Source: Bacteroidota bacterium (GTDB lineage Bacteria; Bacteroidota; Bacteroidia; Chitinophagales; Chitinophagaceae). Taken from it: a stretch of DNA of 64,000 nt. The stretch lies in NCBI GenBank assembly GCA_024640225.1, contig JAHEFK010000002.1, positions 1-64,000 of the forward strand, in the 5' to 3' direction. The notes beneath the pieces were generated by a model. The model was not told where the DNA came from. It made no database searches and saw nothing but the letters and a program-made list of their open reading frames with translations. Positions 9,939-19,600 of the stretch are shown in pieces (position 1 is the first letter of the stretch; each line of letters opens with the position of its first letter). The position numbers were made by a program, and so were the translations under genes.

Positions 9939-10877
9939 ATGAAAAAATTACTACTTTTATTAAGTGCAACCGTTTTATCTGTTGCATATTCAAATGCACA
10001 AACGACTGCTCCAAATGGAGGATTTGAAACTTGGCAAACAAAAACACTCCTATTTAATCCATTAACACCTTTAGACGTGCCTACATCATGGTCAACTTTT
10101 GATTCGTTGGCTAATAGTTTAAATTTTTTACTTGGTCAAACCACTTCAATACAAAAAACGGTTACTAAAAGCACCACAGTAAAAAATTCGGGTACAATGT
10201 CGGCTGTGCTGACAACTAAAACATTTTCAAGTCTTGGCGCAGTTCCTGGTATTCTTACGAATGCTACCGTGAATTTAGATGCTTCCTTTAATTTGACGTT
10301 CTCTGGCGGTGCGCCCATTACTCAACGCGTAAGTGTAGCTTCTGCTTATTTAAAATATGCGCCTGCTACCGCTGATTCTGGTTCATTTGCTGTAGAAATT
10401 ATCAACAGAACCTTAGGTGTGGATTCTATTATTGGTTCTGGTGGCGTTCAATTTAGTGTTTTAGCAAATTTTACTAAAGTAAATGTTCCTATCACCTACA
10501 TCACAACTAATTTACCGGCAAATTTAATCCGTTTTTACTTTACCAATTCTAATGATACCGTACAAAATTCAAGTACGCTATATGTTGATGATGTAACATA
10601 TACCACCACCACAGGGATTACCGAAGCCTTAATGAACGATATTGAAATTACGGCCTATCCAAATCCTGCAAGCAATGTATTGACTGTTAATGCAACTAGT
10701 GACGATGCATTGCTGTTTGAGTTATATGCTATAGATGGTAAAATTTTAAAGACTACATCATTTAGTAAAACAACGCAAGTGAATGTAGCTGATTTAGCTA
10801 GTGGTTTGTATTTATATACGGTGAAAAATAAGGATCAAGCAATCCTTAAAAAAGCTAGTATTACTATTACAAGATAA
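9939..10877 (+). CDS. Secreted protein with T9SS type A sorting domain (copy 1)
   Basis: A signal peptide (MKKLLLLLSATVLSVAYSNAQ) is followed by a beta-rich domain opening with NGGFETWQ and PTSWSTFDS. That opening is common in Bacteroidota carbohydrate-binding-like (PCMD-type) surface proteins. The last ~75 residues are a type A sorting domain: ITAYPNPASNVLTV, LYAIDGKIL, LASGLYLYTVKNKDQAILKK. It should therefore be exported to the cell surface by the type IX system. It is a tandem paralog of the next gene, and they align over their full length. I use ATG 9939; an in-frame ATG at 9903 overlaps the previous gene and would bury the signal peptide. Confidence 0.85.
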   Translation: MKKLLLLLSATVLSVAYSNAQTTAPNGGFETWQTKTLLFNPLTPLDVPTSWSTFDSLANSLNFLLGQTTSIQKTVTKSTTVKNSGTMSAVLTTKTFSSLGAVPGILTNATVNLDASFNLTFSGGAPITQRVSVASAYLKYAPATADSGSFAVEIINRTLGVDSIIGSGGVQFSVLANFTKVNVPITYITTNLPANLIRFYFTNSNDTVQNSSTLYVDDVTYTTTTGITEALMNDIEITAYPNPASNVLTVNATSDDALLFELYAIDGKILKTTSFSKTTQVNVADLASGLYLYTVKNKDQAILKKASITITR

Positions 10878-10894
10878 TTAACATTATAAATGTC

Positions 10895-10945
10895 AATAGC
10901 ACCTGTATTGGCTAAGAAGCCTCAGGTGCTAATGACTTAGTAGTC
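10895..10945 (+). promoter_or_regulatory. Intergenic hairpins between the T9SS paralogs
   Basis: AGCACCTG (10898-10905) pairs with CAGGTGCT (10923-10930), with an inner GGCT/AGCC stem (10910-10921). A smaller GACT/AGTC hairpin (10934-10945) follows. There is no T-tract, so this is not a classic terminator. It may be an mRNA 3'-end stabiliser or a processing site. Confidence 0.45.
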
Positions 10946-11034
10946 AAGAGTTAGTAAGCAGAAAAAGAGTATTTTAAATTAAAATTGAAGTTATCATTTT
11001 ATTGAGATTACGTTAAGTTACCTATAGTCACCCC

Positions 11035-11051
11035 TACAAGCCTTGCTTGTA
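11035..11051 (+). promoter_or_regulatory. Palindrome upstream of T9SS copy 2
   Basis: TACAAGC-CTT-GCTTGTA is a perfect 7-bp inverted repeat with a 3-bp spacer, 33 nt before the ATG. It is a possible regulator site or leader hairpin. No TAnnTTTG promoter is visible in the preceding 150 nt. Confidence 0.4.
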
Positions 11052-11083
11052 CCATTATAAACAATTTAAAAAATAAAAAAATC

Positions 11084-12025
11084 ATGAAAAAACTAGTACT
11101 TTTCATTTGTGCTACAACGTTAATTGCAACAAATTCTAAATCACAAAATGCACCCAACAACAATGGCTTCGAAACATGGCAAGTAAAAACCTTGACCTTT
11201 ACACCACCAACACCTATTGAAATTCCTACATCTTGGTCTACCATTGATTCTCTACTCAATTCTTTGTATTATTATTATACGCAAATGCCAATAAGTCAAC
11301 AAACCGTTTTTAAAAGTACCACTGTAAAAAATTCAGGTAATAGCTCAGCGAAATTAATTATGTCGTCTATGCCTGGTTTCAATCCGCTTCCGGGTTTTCT
11401 TACTAACGGAAATACTATGTTTGATCCCAATCATAATGTACTCTATTTTATTGGAGGCACACCCGTTTCCCAAAGAATTAATAAGGCATCTGCATATATA
11501 AAATACGATCCAGATATTGCTGATACAGCTGTATTATCAGTTGTTATTATTAATACGACTACTGGAGTTGATTCTATTATAGGGTCGGGGGAAGTTCATT
11601 TGGGAACAGTGCCTACTTTTACAAAAATAGACGTGCCCATAACGTATACAAATTCAACCTTACCTGCCAATTTGATTCGCTATGTTTTTGCAAATTCAAT
11701 TTCATCAATCCCAGCAACAAGTACCATGTATGTTGATGATGTAACGTATACCACCACAACGGGTATTACTGAATCTTTAATGAACGACATTGAAATTACT
11801 GCGTATCCAAATCCAGTAAAAGATATCTTAGTAATTAATGCATTCAGCGAAGACGAATTGGTATTTGAATTATATACTATGGATGGTAAAATTATACAGA
11901 CTAGAACATTTAGTAAAGCAACCCAAATTAATGTAGCTGATTTTGCTAGTGGATTGTATCTATACACAGTAAAAAATAAGGATCAAGCCATTATTAAAAA
12001 AGCAACTATTAATATAGCGCATTAA
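11084..12025 (+). CDS. Secreted protein with T9SS type A sorting domain (copy 2)
   Basis: This paralog of the upstream gene has 313 residues. It shares the signal peptide, the NGFETWQVKTL opening, PTSWSTIDS, the TMYVDDVTYTTTTGITE linker and the sorting domain (ITAYPNPVKDILVI, LASGLYLYTVKNKD-type ending). The linker and sorting domain are nearly identical between the copies, while the central domain has diverged more. This suggests duplication followed by change in the exposed part or by gene conversion at the 3' end. The product is probably displayed on the cell surface. Its ligand is unknown. Confidence 0.85.
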   Translation: MKKLVLFICATTLIATNSKSQNAPNNNGFETWQVKTLTFTPPTPIEIPTSWSTIDSLLNSLYYYYTQMPISQQTVFKSTTVKNSGNSSAKLIMSSMPGFNPLPGFLTNGNTMFDPNHNVLYFIGGTPVSQRINKASAYIKYDPDIADTAVLSVVIINTTTGVDSIIGSGEVHLGTVPTFTKIDVPITYTNSTLPANLIRYVFANSISSIPATSTMYVDDVTYTTTTGITESLMNDIEITAYPNPVKDILVINAFSEDELVFELYTMDGKIIQTRTFSKATQINVADFASGLYLYTVKNKDQAIIKKATINIAH

Positions 12026-12035
12026 CAAGGTTAAA

Positions 12036-12070
12036 ATAAAAAGAGGAGGCCATTTGGCCTCCTCTTTTTA
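12036..12070. terminator. Bidirectional terminator between T9SS copy 2 and the DEAD-box gene
   Basis: A GC-rich stem (GAGGAGGCCA paired with TGGCCTCCTC) with a 2-nt tip is flanked by A5 and T5. It serves both converging genes. Confidence 0.9.
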
Positions 12071-13288
12071 TTTTGCTTTCTTTTGACTATTAAATTTTGG
12101 TTTAAAATTTCGCTTTTCAAAAGCAGGTTTTGCTTCTTTAACGGGATGATGATCGACTAATGGGAAGGGGTGGTTGTCAATAACCGGTATTTTTTTAGCG
12201 ATTAATTTCTCTACATCTTTTAAATAAGCTTTCTCTTCTGCATCACAAAATGAATAGGCCGTACCAGCAGCGCCAGCTCTACCTGTTCTGCCAATTCTGT
12301 GTACATACGTTTCTGGAATATTCGACATTTCGTAGTTGATTACATAAGCAAGCTCATCCACATCAATTCCTCTGGCAGCAATATCTGTTGCAACTAATAC
12401 GCGGGTAGTATGATTTTTGAAATTAGTAAGTGCTCGTTGTCTTGCATTTTGTGCTTTGTTACCATGAATGGCTTCTGCTGTTATGCCATTGGCTACGAGT
12501 ACTTTTACTACTTTGTCGGCACCATGTTTAGTACGTGTAAAGACTAGTACGGTTTTGATAGCTTCATTTTTTAGTAGTTCTAATAGCAATTTTTGCTTAT
12601 TGCCTTTATCTACAAAATAAATAAATTGTTGAATAATCTCTACAGTTGAAGAAACAGGTGTTACGGCTACTTTACTTGGATTTTTAAGTATGGTATTAGC
12701 GAGTTTCACAATTTCATTAGGCATGGTAGCAGAGAAAAACAGGGATTGTTTTTGCTCGGGCAATAAAGTTAATAGGCGTTTTACATCATGTATAAAACCC
12801 ATATCTAACATTCTATCTGCTTCATCTAATACAAATAATTCTACATTGTGCAAGGATAAAAACCCTTGTTGAATAATATCTAATAAACGACCAGGTGTTG
12901 CTACTAAAATATCTACCCCATTTCTAATGGCGTTTACTTGTGGATTTTGTCCAACACCACCAAAGATAACGGTGTGTACAAGATCGACATGTTTTCCGTA
13001 GGCAGCAAAACTTTCACCAATTTGAATAGCTAATTCACGAGTGGGTGTTAATACTAAACACTTCACTTTTCTTCGCTTAGGGTCTTTTGGTTTTGCTGCT
13101 AATAATTGTAAAATAGGAATGGCAAAGGCTGCGGTTTTTCCGGTGCCTGTTTGCGCACATGCTAACAGGTCTTTCTTTTGCAATACTATGGGAATAGCTT
13201 GCGATTGAATAGGCGTGGGATGGGTATAGCCCTCATCCTCAAGGGCTTGAAGTATAGGGTCTATGACCGCTAGAGATTTAAATGACAT
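12068..13288 (-). CDS. DEAD-box RNA helicase (RhlE type)
   Basis: An ATP-dependent RNA unwinding enzyme, likely active in ribosome assembly or RNA decay and often cold-induced. The motifs are in order: Q-motif PTPIQSQAIP, motif I AQTGTGKT, Ia PTRELA, Ib ATPGRLLD, II VLDEADRMLDMGF, III FSATMP, then RGIDVDEL and HRIGRTGRAG in the second RecA domain. DEADRMLDMGF and the short basic tail (FEKRNFKPKFNSQKKAK) fit RhlE. The 406 residues are usual. The gene has a ~100-nt leader with inverted repeats. Confidence 0.93.
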   Translation of the reverse strand: MSFKSLAVIDPILQALEDEGYTHPTPIQSQAIPIVLQKKDLLACAQTGTGKTAAFAIPILQLLAAKPKDPKRRKVKCLVLTPTRELAIQIGESFAAYGKHVDLVHTVIFGGVGQNPQVNAIRNGVDILVATPGRLLDIIQQGFLSLHNVELFVLDEADRMLDMGFIHDVKRLLTLLPEQKQSLFFSATMPNEIVKLANTILKNPSKVAVTPVSSTVEIIQQFIYFVDKGNKQKLLLELLKNEAIKTVLVFTRTKHGADKVVKVLVANGITAEAIHGNKAQNARQRALTNFKNHTTRVLVATDIAARGIDVDELAYVINYEMSNIPETYVHRIGRTGRAGAAGTAYSFCDAEEKAYLKDVEKLIAKKIPVIDNHPFPLVDHHPVKEAKPAFEKRNFKPKFNSQKKAK

Positions 13289-13396
13289 GATTCATGTTTA
13301 AAATGTACTCAACAAAAAGGGAGTACAAGGATTTATAAAATGTAATTGCAAATGAAAAAATGGGAGAAGAACTTTTTTATACCATCAATTACATTG
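13289..13396 (-). promoter_or_regulatory. Long structured 5' leader of the DEAD-box gene
   Basis: On the minus strand the leader begins with ATGTAATTG (complement of 13386-13394), which can pair with CAATTACAT (complement of 13340-13348). A second hairpin, TGTACTC/GAGTACA (13304-13326 region), stands just before the start codon. An out-of-frame ATG at 13295 opens a 5-codon reading frame that overlaps the helicase start. This layout suggests post-transcriptional control. Confidence 0.45.
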
Positions 13397-13404
13397 CAAA
13401 GATA
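13397..13404 (-). promoter_or_regulatory. Promoter -7 element for the DEAD-box gene
   Basis: The minus strand reads TATCTTTG, a full TAnnTTTG match. It implies a leader of about 100 nt. Confidence 0.6.
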
Positions 13405-13436
13405 CGCTTTTTAATTGGCAACTAATTGACTAGTTT

Positions 13437-13469
13437 TTTGTTATCCAACAACAAGTATCCGTAGTTTTG
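13437..13469 (+). promoter_or_regulatory. Promoter for msrB-nth
   Basis: TTTG (13437-13440), 21 nt, then TAGTTTTG (13462-13469), ending 13 nt before the msrB ATG. Both boxes match and the leader is very short. Confidence 0.7.
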
Positions 13470-13482
13470 TAAAAATTGAGCC

Positions 13483-13992
13483 ATGCATAAATTTGTATTA
13501 TACACGATTATATTTTTAAATTGGTTTTTTATTTCTTGTTCTACCGCACAACAAAAATCAACTATGCAAAAAAATCCATATTACTCAAGAACAGCAAAAG
13601 AGAAATTAACACTTTCGAATGAAGAATGGAAAGCGGTATTGCCGCTAGATGTTTATCAGGTGGCACGTTTAGCGCATACCGAACGTGCCTTTACCGGTAA
13701 ATATTGGGACCAGGATATCAAGGGTACATATTATTGTGCTGTATGTGGTCATCCATTATTTACATCTACCGCTAAATTTGCAAGTGGCTGTGGATGGCCA
13801 AGTTTTTTTGAAACGCTCGGCGAACACAGTGTACAATACAAACCAGATCATTCGTATGGTATGGAGCGTATAGAAGTATTATGTGGTCGATGCGATTCGC
13901 ATTTAGGCCATATTTTTGATGATGGTCCTGCTCCTACCCATAAGCGCTTTTGCATGAATAGTATCGTATTAGATTTTGAAGCAGCACACTAA
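13483..13992 (+). CDS. msrB: Peptide-methionine (R)-S-oxide reductase, lipoprotein form
   Basis: It reduces methionine-R-sulfoxide in damaged proteins. The 169 residues start with a lipoprotein signal (hydrophobic stretch, then FISC at Cys19), so the enzyme is probably anchored in the periplasm or outer membrane. The MsrB domain has both structural zinc pairs (YYCAVCGHPLF and VLCGRCDSHLGH), CGWPSF, and the catalytic Cys in KRFCMNSIVL. All key residues are present. The nth gene starts 1 nt after its stop, so the two are probably cotranscribed. Confidence 0.95.
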   Translation: MHKFVLYTIIFLNWFFISCSTAQQKSTMQKNPYYSRTAKEKLTLSNEEWKAVLPLDVYQVARLAHTERAFTGKYWDQDIKGTYYCAVCGHPLFTSTAKFASGCGWPSFFETLGEHSVQYKPDHSYGMERIEVLCGRCDSHLGHIFDDGPAPTHKRFCMNSIVLDFEAAH

Positions 13993-13993
13993 G

Positions 13994-14638
13994 ATGACTA
14001 AAAAAGAACGTTACGAGAAAATACTAGATTGGTTTGCAACCCATGTGCCGGAAGCAGAAACAGAACTACTATACGATAATGCTTTTCAATTATTAGTAGC
14101 TGTTATATTATCTGCACAGTGCACCGACAAACGTGTAAATGCAACTACACCATTTATTTTTGAAAAATATCCCGATGCAGTAGCCTTAGCTAAAGCCTCT
14201 TTCGATGATTTGTTTGCTATTATTAAAAGCATCAGCTATCCAAATAACAAAACAAAGCATTTGATAGGCATGGCTACTATGTTGTTAGAGAAGTTCAATG
14301 GAGCAGTACCCCATACCGTAGGAGAGCTTATACAATTACCCGGTGTAGGTAGAAAAACAGCTAATGTAATCACTTCTGTTATTGATCAGCAACCTAATAT
14401 GGCGGTGGATACTCATGTATTTAGAGTGTCAGCTCGTTTGGGTTTAACCACGAATGCTAAAACACCGCTTCAAGCAGAATTGCAACTCATCAAACATATT
14501 CCTAAGGAAAAAGTGCATATTGCCCACCATTGGCTAATCTTACACGGGCGGTATACTTGCTTAGCGCGATCGCCAAAGTGTGCAGAATGTAAAATAAAAA
14601 TGTATTGTAAGTATGCTGAAAAGCTTAGTGCCAAGTAG
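13994..14638 (+). CDS. nth: Endonuclease III (DNA glycosylase/AP lyase)
   Basis: A base-excision repair enzyme that removes oxidised pyrimidines and cuts the abasic site. The 214 residues contain LSAQCTDKRVN, the helix-hairpin-helix LPGVGRKTANVI with the catalytic Lys, VDTHVFRVSARLGL with the catalytic Asp, and the C-terminal [4Fe-4S] motif C-x6-C-x2-C-x5-C (CLARSPKCAECKIKMYC). I use ATG 13994, directly after the msrB stop, not the TTG at 13976 inside msrB. The 3' end overlaps the convergent thioredoxin gene by 14 nt. Confidence 0.96.
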   Translation: MTKKERYEKILDWFATHVPEAETELLYDNAFQLLVAVILSAQCTDKRVNATTPFIFEKYPDAVALAKASFDDLFAIIKSISYPNNKTKHLIGMATMLLEKFNGAVPHTVGELIQLPGVGRKTANVITSVIDQQPNMAVDTHVFRVSARLGLTTNAKTPLQAELQLIKHIPKEKVHIAHHWLILHGRYTCLARSPKCAECKIKMYCKYAEKLSAK

Positions 14639-15185
14639 CTTTAAATTCCTTTTGATAATCTGGGAATCCTTTTGTGCGATATAAATTTTCACCCAAGTAT
14701 TTCACAATCATTTCGCAAGTAGGCACATCTAAATAGCCTGGAATAGGTTGAGGGTTTAGGAAGTTCTCTTCAAAAATAACGGTGGTAGGATACGACATTT
14801 GACCGTGCAATAGTTCTACAGCTAATTCGTTGGTATTGGTTCCTGGTTTTAATTCATAGGTCTTACCCATAAAACGAATAGGCTCTTTTTGTTCAGCATT
14901 GAATCGAATAGCATAATAATGCTCGTTGATATATTTTATAACTTCTGGATGCGTAAAGGTAGCCTTTTCCATTTTTTTGCACCAACCACACCAATCGGTA
15001 TATACATCCATGAATACTTTTTTAGGTTGTTTCTTCATTGCTACTTGTAATTCATCAAAACTCATCCAGTGAATCTCTTGATTAGCACTTTCTTTCTTAT
15101 CAGTAACAACTCCAGGTTGCTCACTTGCAATTGCAACCATGAACAAGCTAAGGCAAGACAATATGATTAAACTCCATTTTTTCAT
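14625..15185 (-). CDS. Secreted thioredoxin-fold protein
   Basis: A signal peptide (MKKWSLIILSCLSLFMVAIAS) precedes a single thioredoxin-like domain with the redox motif DVYTDWCGWCKKM. ATFTHPEVIKYINEHYYAIRFNAE and SYPTTVIFEE with the cis-proline follow. WCGWC resembles the DsbD C-terminal and DUF255-type periplasmic thioredoxins. It probably acts as a thiol-disulfide reductase outside the cytoplasm, with its partner unknown. I use ATG 15185. The in-frame ATG at 15257 adds 24 residues before the signal peptide and would place the start close to the ubiX promoter on the other strand. Confidence 0.85.
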   Translation of the reverse strand: MKKWSLIILSCLSLFMVAIASEQPGVVTDKKESANQEIHWMSFDELQVAMKKQPKKVFMDVYTDWCGWCKKMEKATFTHPEVIKYINEHYYAIRFNAEQKEPIRFMGKTYELKPGTNTNELAVELLHGQMSYPTTVIFEENFLNPQPIPGYLDVPTCEMIVKYLGENLYRTKGFPDYQKEFKATWH

Positions 15186-15227
15186 AAGGATATCTTTTAT
15201 AAAGCCCAATTTACAACAAAATCTTTT

Positions 15228-15235
15228 TAGCTTTG
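15228..15235 (+). promoter_or_regulatory. Promoter -7 element for ubiX-mazG
   Basis: TAGCTTTG fits TAnnTTTG and ends 40 nt before the ubiX ATG. The -33 box is not clear. Confidence 0.5.
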
Positions 15236-15275
15236 TCATTATAGGTAAGATTTCCATTTTTTGAAAAGTTAAGAC

Positions 15276-15836
15276 ATGAAAATAGCAGTAGGAATTACCG
15301 GAGCCAGTGGTGCCATTTACGCCAAAGTACTATTAGATAAATTAAGGCAATTGTCGCCGCAAGAACATACAATACACTTAGTATGGTCAAGTAATGCACC
15401 TATGGTATGGAATTTAGAATTGCAAGGAACGGATGCCACCCAATATGGTTTCACAACCTATGCGCAAACCGATTTTCGAGCGCCCTTTGCGTCTGGTAGT
15501 GCTGGTTTCGACGCATTTATAATTTGCCCTTGTAGCATGGGTGTTTTAGGCCGAATTGCCGGAGGTATGAGTAATGACTTAATTACCCGAGCAGCGGATG
15601 TGATGCTAAAAGAAAGAAAGAAATTAATTTGTGTAGTAAGAGAAACACCGTATAACTTAATACACTTAAAAAATATGACTACTGTAACTGAAGCAGGTGG
15701 GATAATATGCCCTGCCAGTCCTTCCTATTACAGCATGCCTAGTTCTATGGAAGATCTGGCTGCGACAGTAATAGATCGCGTACTTCAACTTGCAGGTATT
15801 TCAATTGATACGTATAAATGGGGAGCAGCTCAATGA
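15276..15836 (+). CDS. ubiX: Flavin prenyltransferase UbiX
   Basis: It attaches a dimethylallyl unit to FMN, making the prenylated flavin used by UbiD-type decarboxylases. The 186 residues show VGITGASGAIYAKVLL (FMN-binding), the WSSNA-like loop, CPCSMGVLGRIAGGMSNDLITRAADVMLKE, and RETPYNLIHLKNM, all hallmark segments. No ubiD lies nearby. Its TGA overlaps the ATG of mazG (ATGA), so translation is probably coupled. Confidence 0.95.
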   Translation: MKIAVGITGASGAIYAKVLLDKLRQLSPQEHTIHLVWSSNAPMVWNLELQGTDATQYGFTTYAQTDFRAPFASGSAGFDAFIICPCSMGVLGRIAGGMSNDLITRAADVMLKERKKLICVVRETPYNLIHLKNMTTVTEAGGIICPASPSYYSMPSSMEDLAATVIDRVLQLAGISIDTYKWGAAQ

Positions 15837-16597
15837 TGTATAATAAATCTATAGATCGATTACTTCAAATCATGAATGAGCTGAGGGCACAATGCCCTTG
15901 GGATCAAAAACAGACTATTGCAACCCTGCGGCCGTTGACGATAGAAGAAACCTATGAATTGTGTGATGCTATTGTGAAGAATGATTGGGATGGACTCAAG
16001 GAAGAAATTGGTGATGTGCTTTTACATTTAGTGTTTTATAGTAAAATTGCAGCTGAAGAAAATAAGTTTAATTTTGGAGATGTAATTGAAGCAGTTTGTA
16101 ATAAACTAGTATATCGTCATCCGCATATTTATAGCAATGTAAAAGTTGAAAATGAACAAGAGGTTAAGGAAAATTGGGAGAAATTAAAACAAAAAGAACA
16201 TAAAAAATCAATTTTATCGGGAGTGCCGGAAGCATTACCAGCATTAGTTAAAGCAATTAGAATACAAGAAAAATCAAAACAAGTTGGTTTTGAATGGGAT
16301 ACGGTGCAGCAAGTGCAAGCTAAGGTAGACGAAGAGTTACAAGAATTACAAGAAGCAGTTGAAGAAGGCGATCAAAATCATATTGAAGAAGAATTTGGAG
16401 ATGTGCTATTTTCCCTTGTCAATCTTGCGCGATTTTTAAAAGTTGATCCAGAATTGGCACTAGAGCGCACCAATAGAAAGTTCATTGATCGATTTAATAA
16501 AATGGAGAACATTGCAAAAGATAGTGGCAAATCGCTCTTAGATATGAATTTAGAGGAAATGGATGCGCTTTGGAATAAAGTTAAAAAAGGAAATTAG
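15833..16597 (+). CDS. mazG: Nucleoside triphosphate pyrophosphohydrolase MazG
   Basis: It hydrolyses (d)NTPs to NMPs and PPi and is a house-cleaning enzyme. The 254 residues carry two MazG halves. The N-terminal half has LRAQCPWDQKQT, EETYELCDAI and EEIGDVLLHLVFY. The C-terminal half has KVDEELQELQEAVEEGD and EEEFGDVLFSLVNLARFL. Both have the ExxE...ExxD metal sites. The start is taken at 15833 in the ATGA overlap with ubiX; the codon at 15836 is equally possible, while 15818 lies further inside ubiX. Confidence 0.95.
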   Translation: MMYNKSIDRLLQIMNELRAQCPWDQKQTIATLRPLTIEETYELCDAIVKNDWDGLKEEIGDVLLHLVFYSKIAAEENKFNFGDVIEAVCNKLVYRHPHIYSNVKVENEQEVKENWEKLKQKEHKKSILSGVPEALPALVKAIRIQEKSKQVGFEWDTVQQVQAKVDEELQELQEAVEEGDQNHIEEEFGDVLFSLVNLARFLKVDPELALERTNRKFIDRFNKMENIAKDSGKSLLDMNLEEMDALWNKVKKGN

Positions 16598-16633
16598 TTA
16601 CTCCTCAATAAATTATCATTTTAAACAAATTAC

Positions 16634-19600
16634 ATGTTTAAAGAAAAATATGTACGCTTATTAATCGTATTTACGGTACTTTTTTGGATTGCAATCTTCG
16701 TGAGATTTTATGGGCATGCCTTTAAACATAATAATCCAATTCAGCTTCAAAAAACATTGCAAGAAGATGTTTTTAATAAATCGAAAGCAGTTGAGGACTT
16801 ATTAGATAAAAAAAATGGCGACGTAACTTATTTTAAAGAGCAGCTTCCCAAACAGGTATACTTTTTTTTATATACAAAGCAACAATTAACGGATTGGAAT
16901 ACTAATCTTTTATTACCAGATACAGTACAATTACCTCAAAATACTTATAAACTAACTAAGCTTGGCAATTCGATCTACATAGGAAAAGAATATGTATTGG
17001 ATAGTAACCGTAAATTAAAAGTGTTGATACCAATTTACGTTGCTTATCCTGTTGAGCATGCATATTTAGTATCACATTTCGTTGCAGATTCCTATATACC
17101 TTCTAATGCCCTTGTGAGTGCAAGCCCGCTACCTAATGGATGGGTCCTTAAAGATGCACAACAACACAAAGTTGCTTATGTGTTTTTTAATGCAAAAGAT
17201 ATTAAGCTTTACCCACCTGATGCTATAGATATTTTTCTTGTTATACTTGCTGTTTTTTTTACCTATGCTAGTATTAATGTTTCTAATTTAATTTTCACCA
17301 AAAAACGAAGTCAGTGGAAAGGCTTATTGTTTTCCATTCTTATCATTACTTTTTTCAGAACGCTTTTATATGTTTTTGGTATTCCTTTTCATGCACGCAC
17401 ACTAGACTTCTTCTCTCCACTTATATATTCTAAAAACCACTTAATGTACTCATTAGGTGATTTGTTTTTTAATGCCTTAGGCTTTATGTGGATTATCTCT
17501 TATGTATACAAACATACCCAATATACTCAAGCGTTTAAAAACATAAAAACACCTACCACAAAAATAATTTTACTTGTTTTTATTGCACTGCTATCCGTTG
17601 GAGTTTTTTATGAATCTATATACCTCACCCATAGTATAATAATGGATTCTAATATTTCATTTGATATTCGAAATGTAAAAAATGTTAGTTCCTTAAGTTT
17701 TGCCGGTCTTGTTATTATGTGTTTAATTTCCGGAACGGTAGCACTTGCTTTGAATATTTTTAATTTTCTATTAAATAATCTAACTGAAAATAGATTTTTA
17801 AAATATGGATTATTATTGCTTTGTTTGTTGATTTGTCTTCCTCTTTTACCCAATGTCTTAGGTCTATTTGTTTATATTTTAATTATACTTTGGTTTATTT
17901 TATTTTATGTTTTCATCGATTATTTTAACATTAAAATCACTTCCGACATTTCAGAATTGAGTACTATTTTTTGGCTCAGTTTTGTTTGTTTTTCTTTTAC
18001 AGGTTTGTTTATGCATTTTATAAACAACAAAGAACAACTGAATAAAAAAGCAGTAATAATTCAATTGTCTATGGATAAGATAGACGATTCTTTAAGTAAG
18101 TCAGCATACAATATACCATGGAATCAACATTCAACACTTATTTTTAATAAGCCAACTACTGCTTCTTTTTTATCAAATACCTATCAAAATTCGAATTACT
18201 CTGTTGCTAAATATGTAGATGGAAAACTAATCTATCAAATCAGTGATTTTGCGTTTCCACTTTTTTCCAAAAGAGCCAAAACGCTTACTCAACCCTTCAA
18301 CTATTTGAATACAAGCAAACAGTCTTGGCTTTGGTTTAAAAAAAATCAACATGAAACCTTTGTAATTGTACAAGAATCTATTAAGTGGTTTGACGCTCTA
18401 ATTCTGTTTTCTTATTTATTTGGTATTAGTGTTTTAATCATCCTGTTAATTATAACGTACCGTCTTTTTGCAACTCTTTTAGTAGTTCAAAAATACAAAA
18501 AGGAGTTAATCGCATTCAATTTTAGGAAGCGCACCCACTATGCTATGTTAAGCATGGTACTTATATCCTTTTTAATATTAGCGACCATTACTATAGCGTT
18601 TCTTTACTTCAGATTTAAGCAAAATGAAAAAGCTACGCTTATTACAGCTACGCACAATGCACAAGTGCAATTCGAGCAATATGTCCATAAACAACAACTT
18701 ACTAATTTTGAAACATTACAAAAATCTACAGCATTTGATTCGCTTGTAGCGCATCTTGTTAACTTATCTAAAGAAATTCATGCCGATATTAATGTCTATG
18801 ATATACATGGTAAATTAATTGCATCCTCCAATACTGATTTGCTCAGAAAAGGTATTATTGCCCCCTTACTAACAAATGCTATTCATAAAGCACTTGATAC
18901 TAAAACAGCCTCTTTATTGATTACAGATGAGCAGCTTGGTTCATTGACTTACCAAGTAGGATATATGTATTTATATGCTGCAGATGGGGCTATAATAGGT
19001 TATATCAGTACGCCGATTTTCTCCTCTCAACAAGAAATGCGTTATGAGATTACTTATTTGATTATAACAATGACCAATTTATATGCCTTTATTTTTGTTT
19101 TTTCAACGATCATAGCCTTCTTTATAACTAATGGACTAACTAAGAGTTTTAATATTATTATAAAACAATTTCAACGCACTAGTCTTAAAAATAATGAAAC
19201 AATTGACTGGCCTTATGATGATGAAATTGGATTGATGGTTCGTGAGTATAATAAAATGATCAAAAAATTAGAAGTTAGTGCTCATCAACTAGCTCAGTCT
19301 GAACGAGAAGATGCTTGGAAGGATATGGCAAAACAAGTTGCCCACGAAATTAAAAATCCCCTAACGCCCATGCGTTTAAATTTACAATTCTTACAAAATG
19401 CAATTAATAATAAACAGGATAATACCTTAGCTATTACAAAAAAAGTTACCGACTCTTTAATTGAGCAAATAGACAATTTAAATTATATAGCTAGTGAGTT
19501 TTCCAATTTCGCAAAACTACCCGATCCGCAAGTTGCCTCTTTTAGTTTAAATACTATTTTAGAAAATAGCGTTTCTATTTATAAGAATGAAAGCAATATA

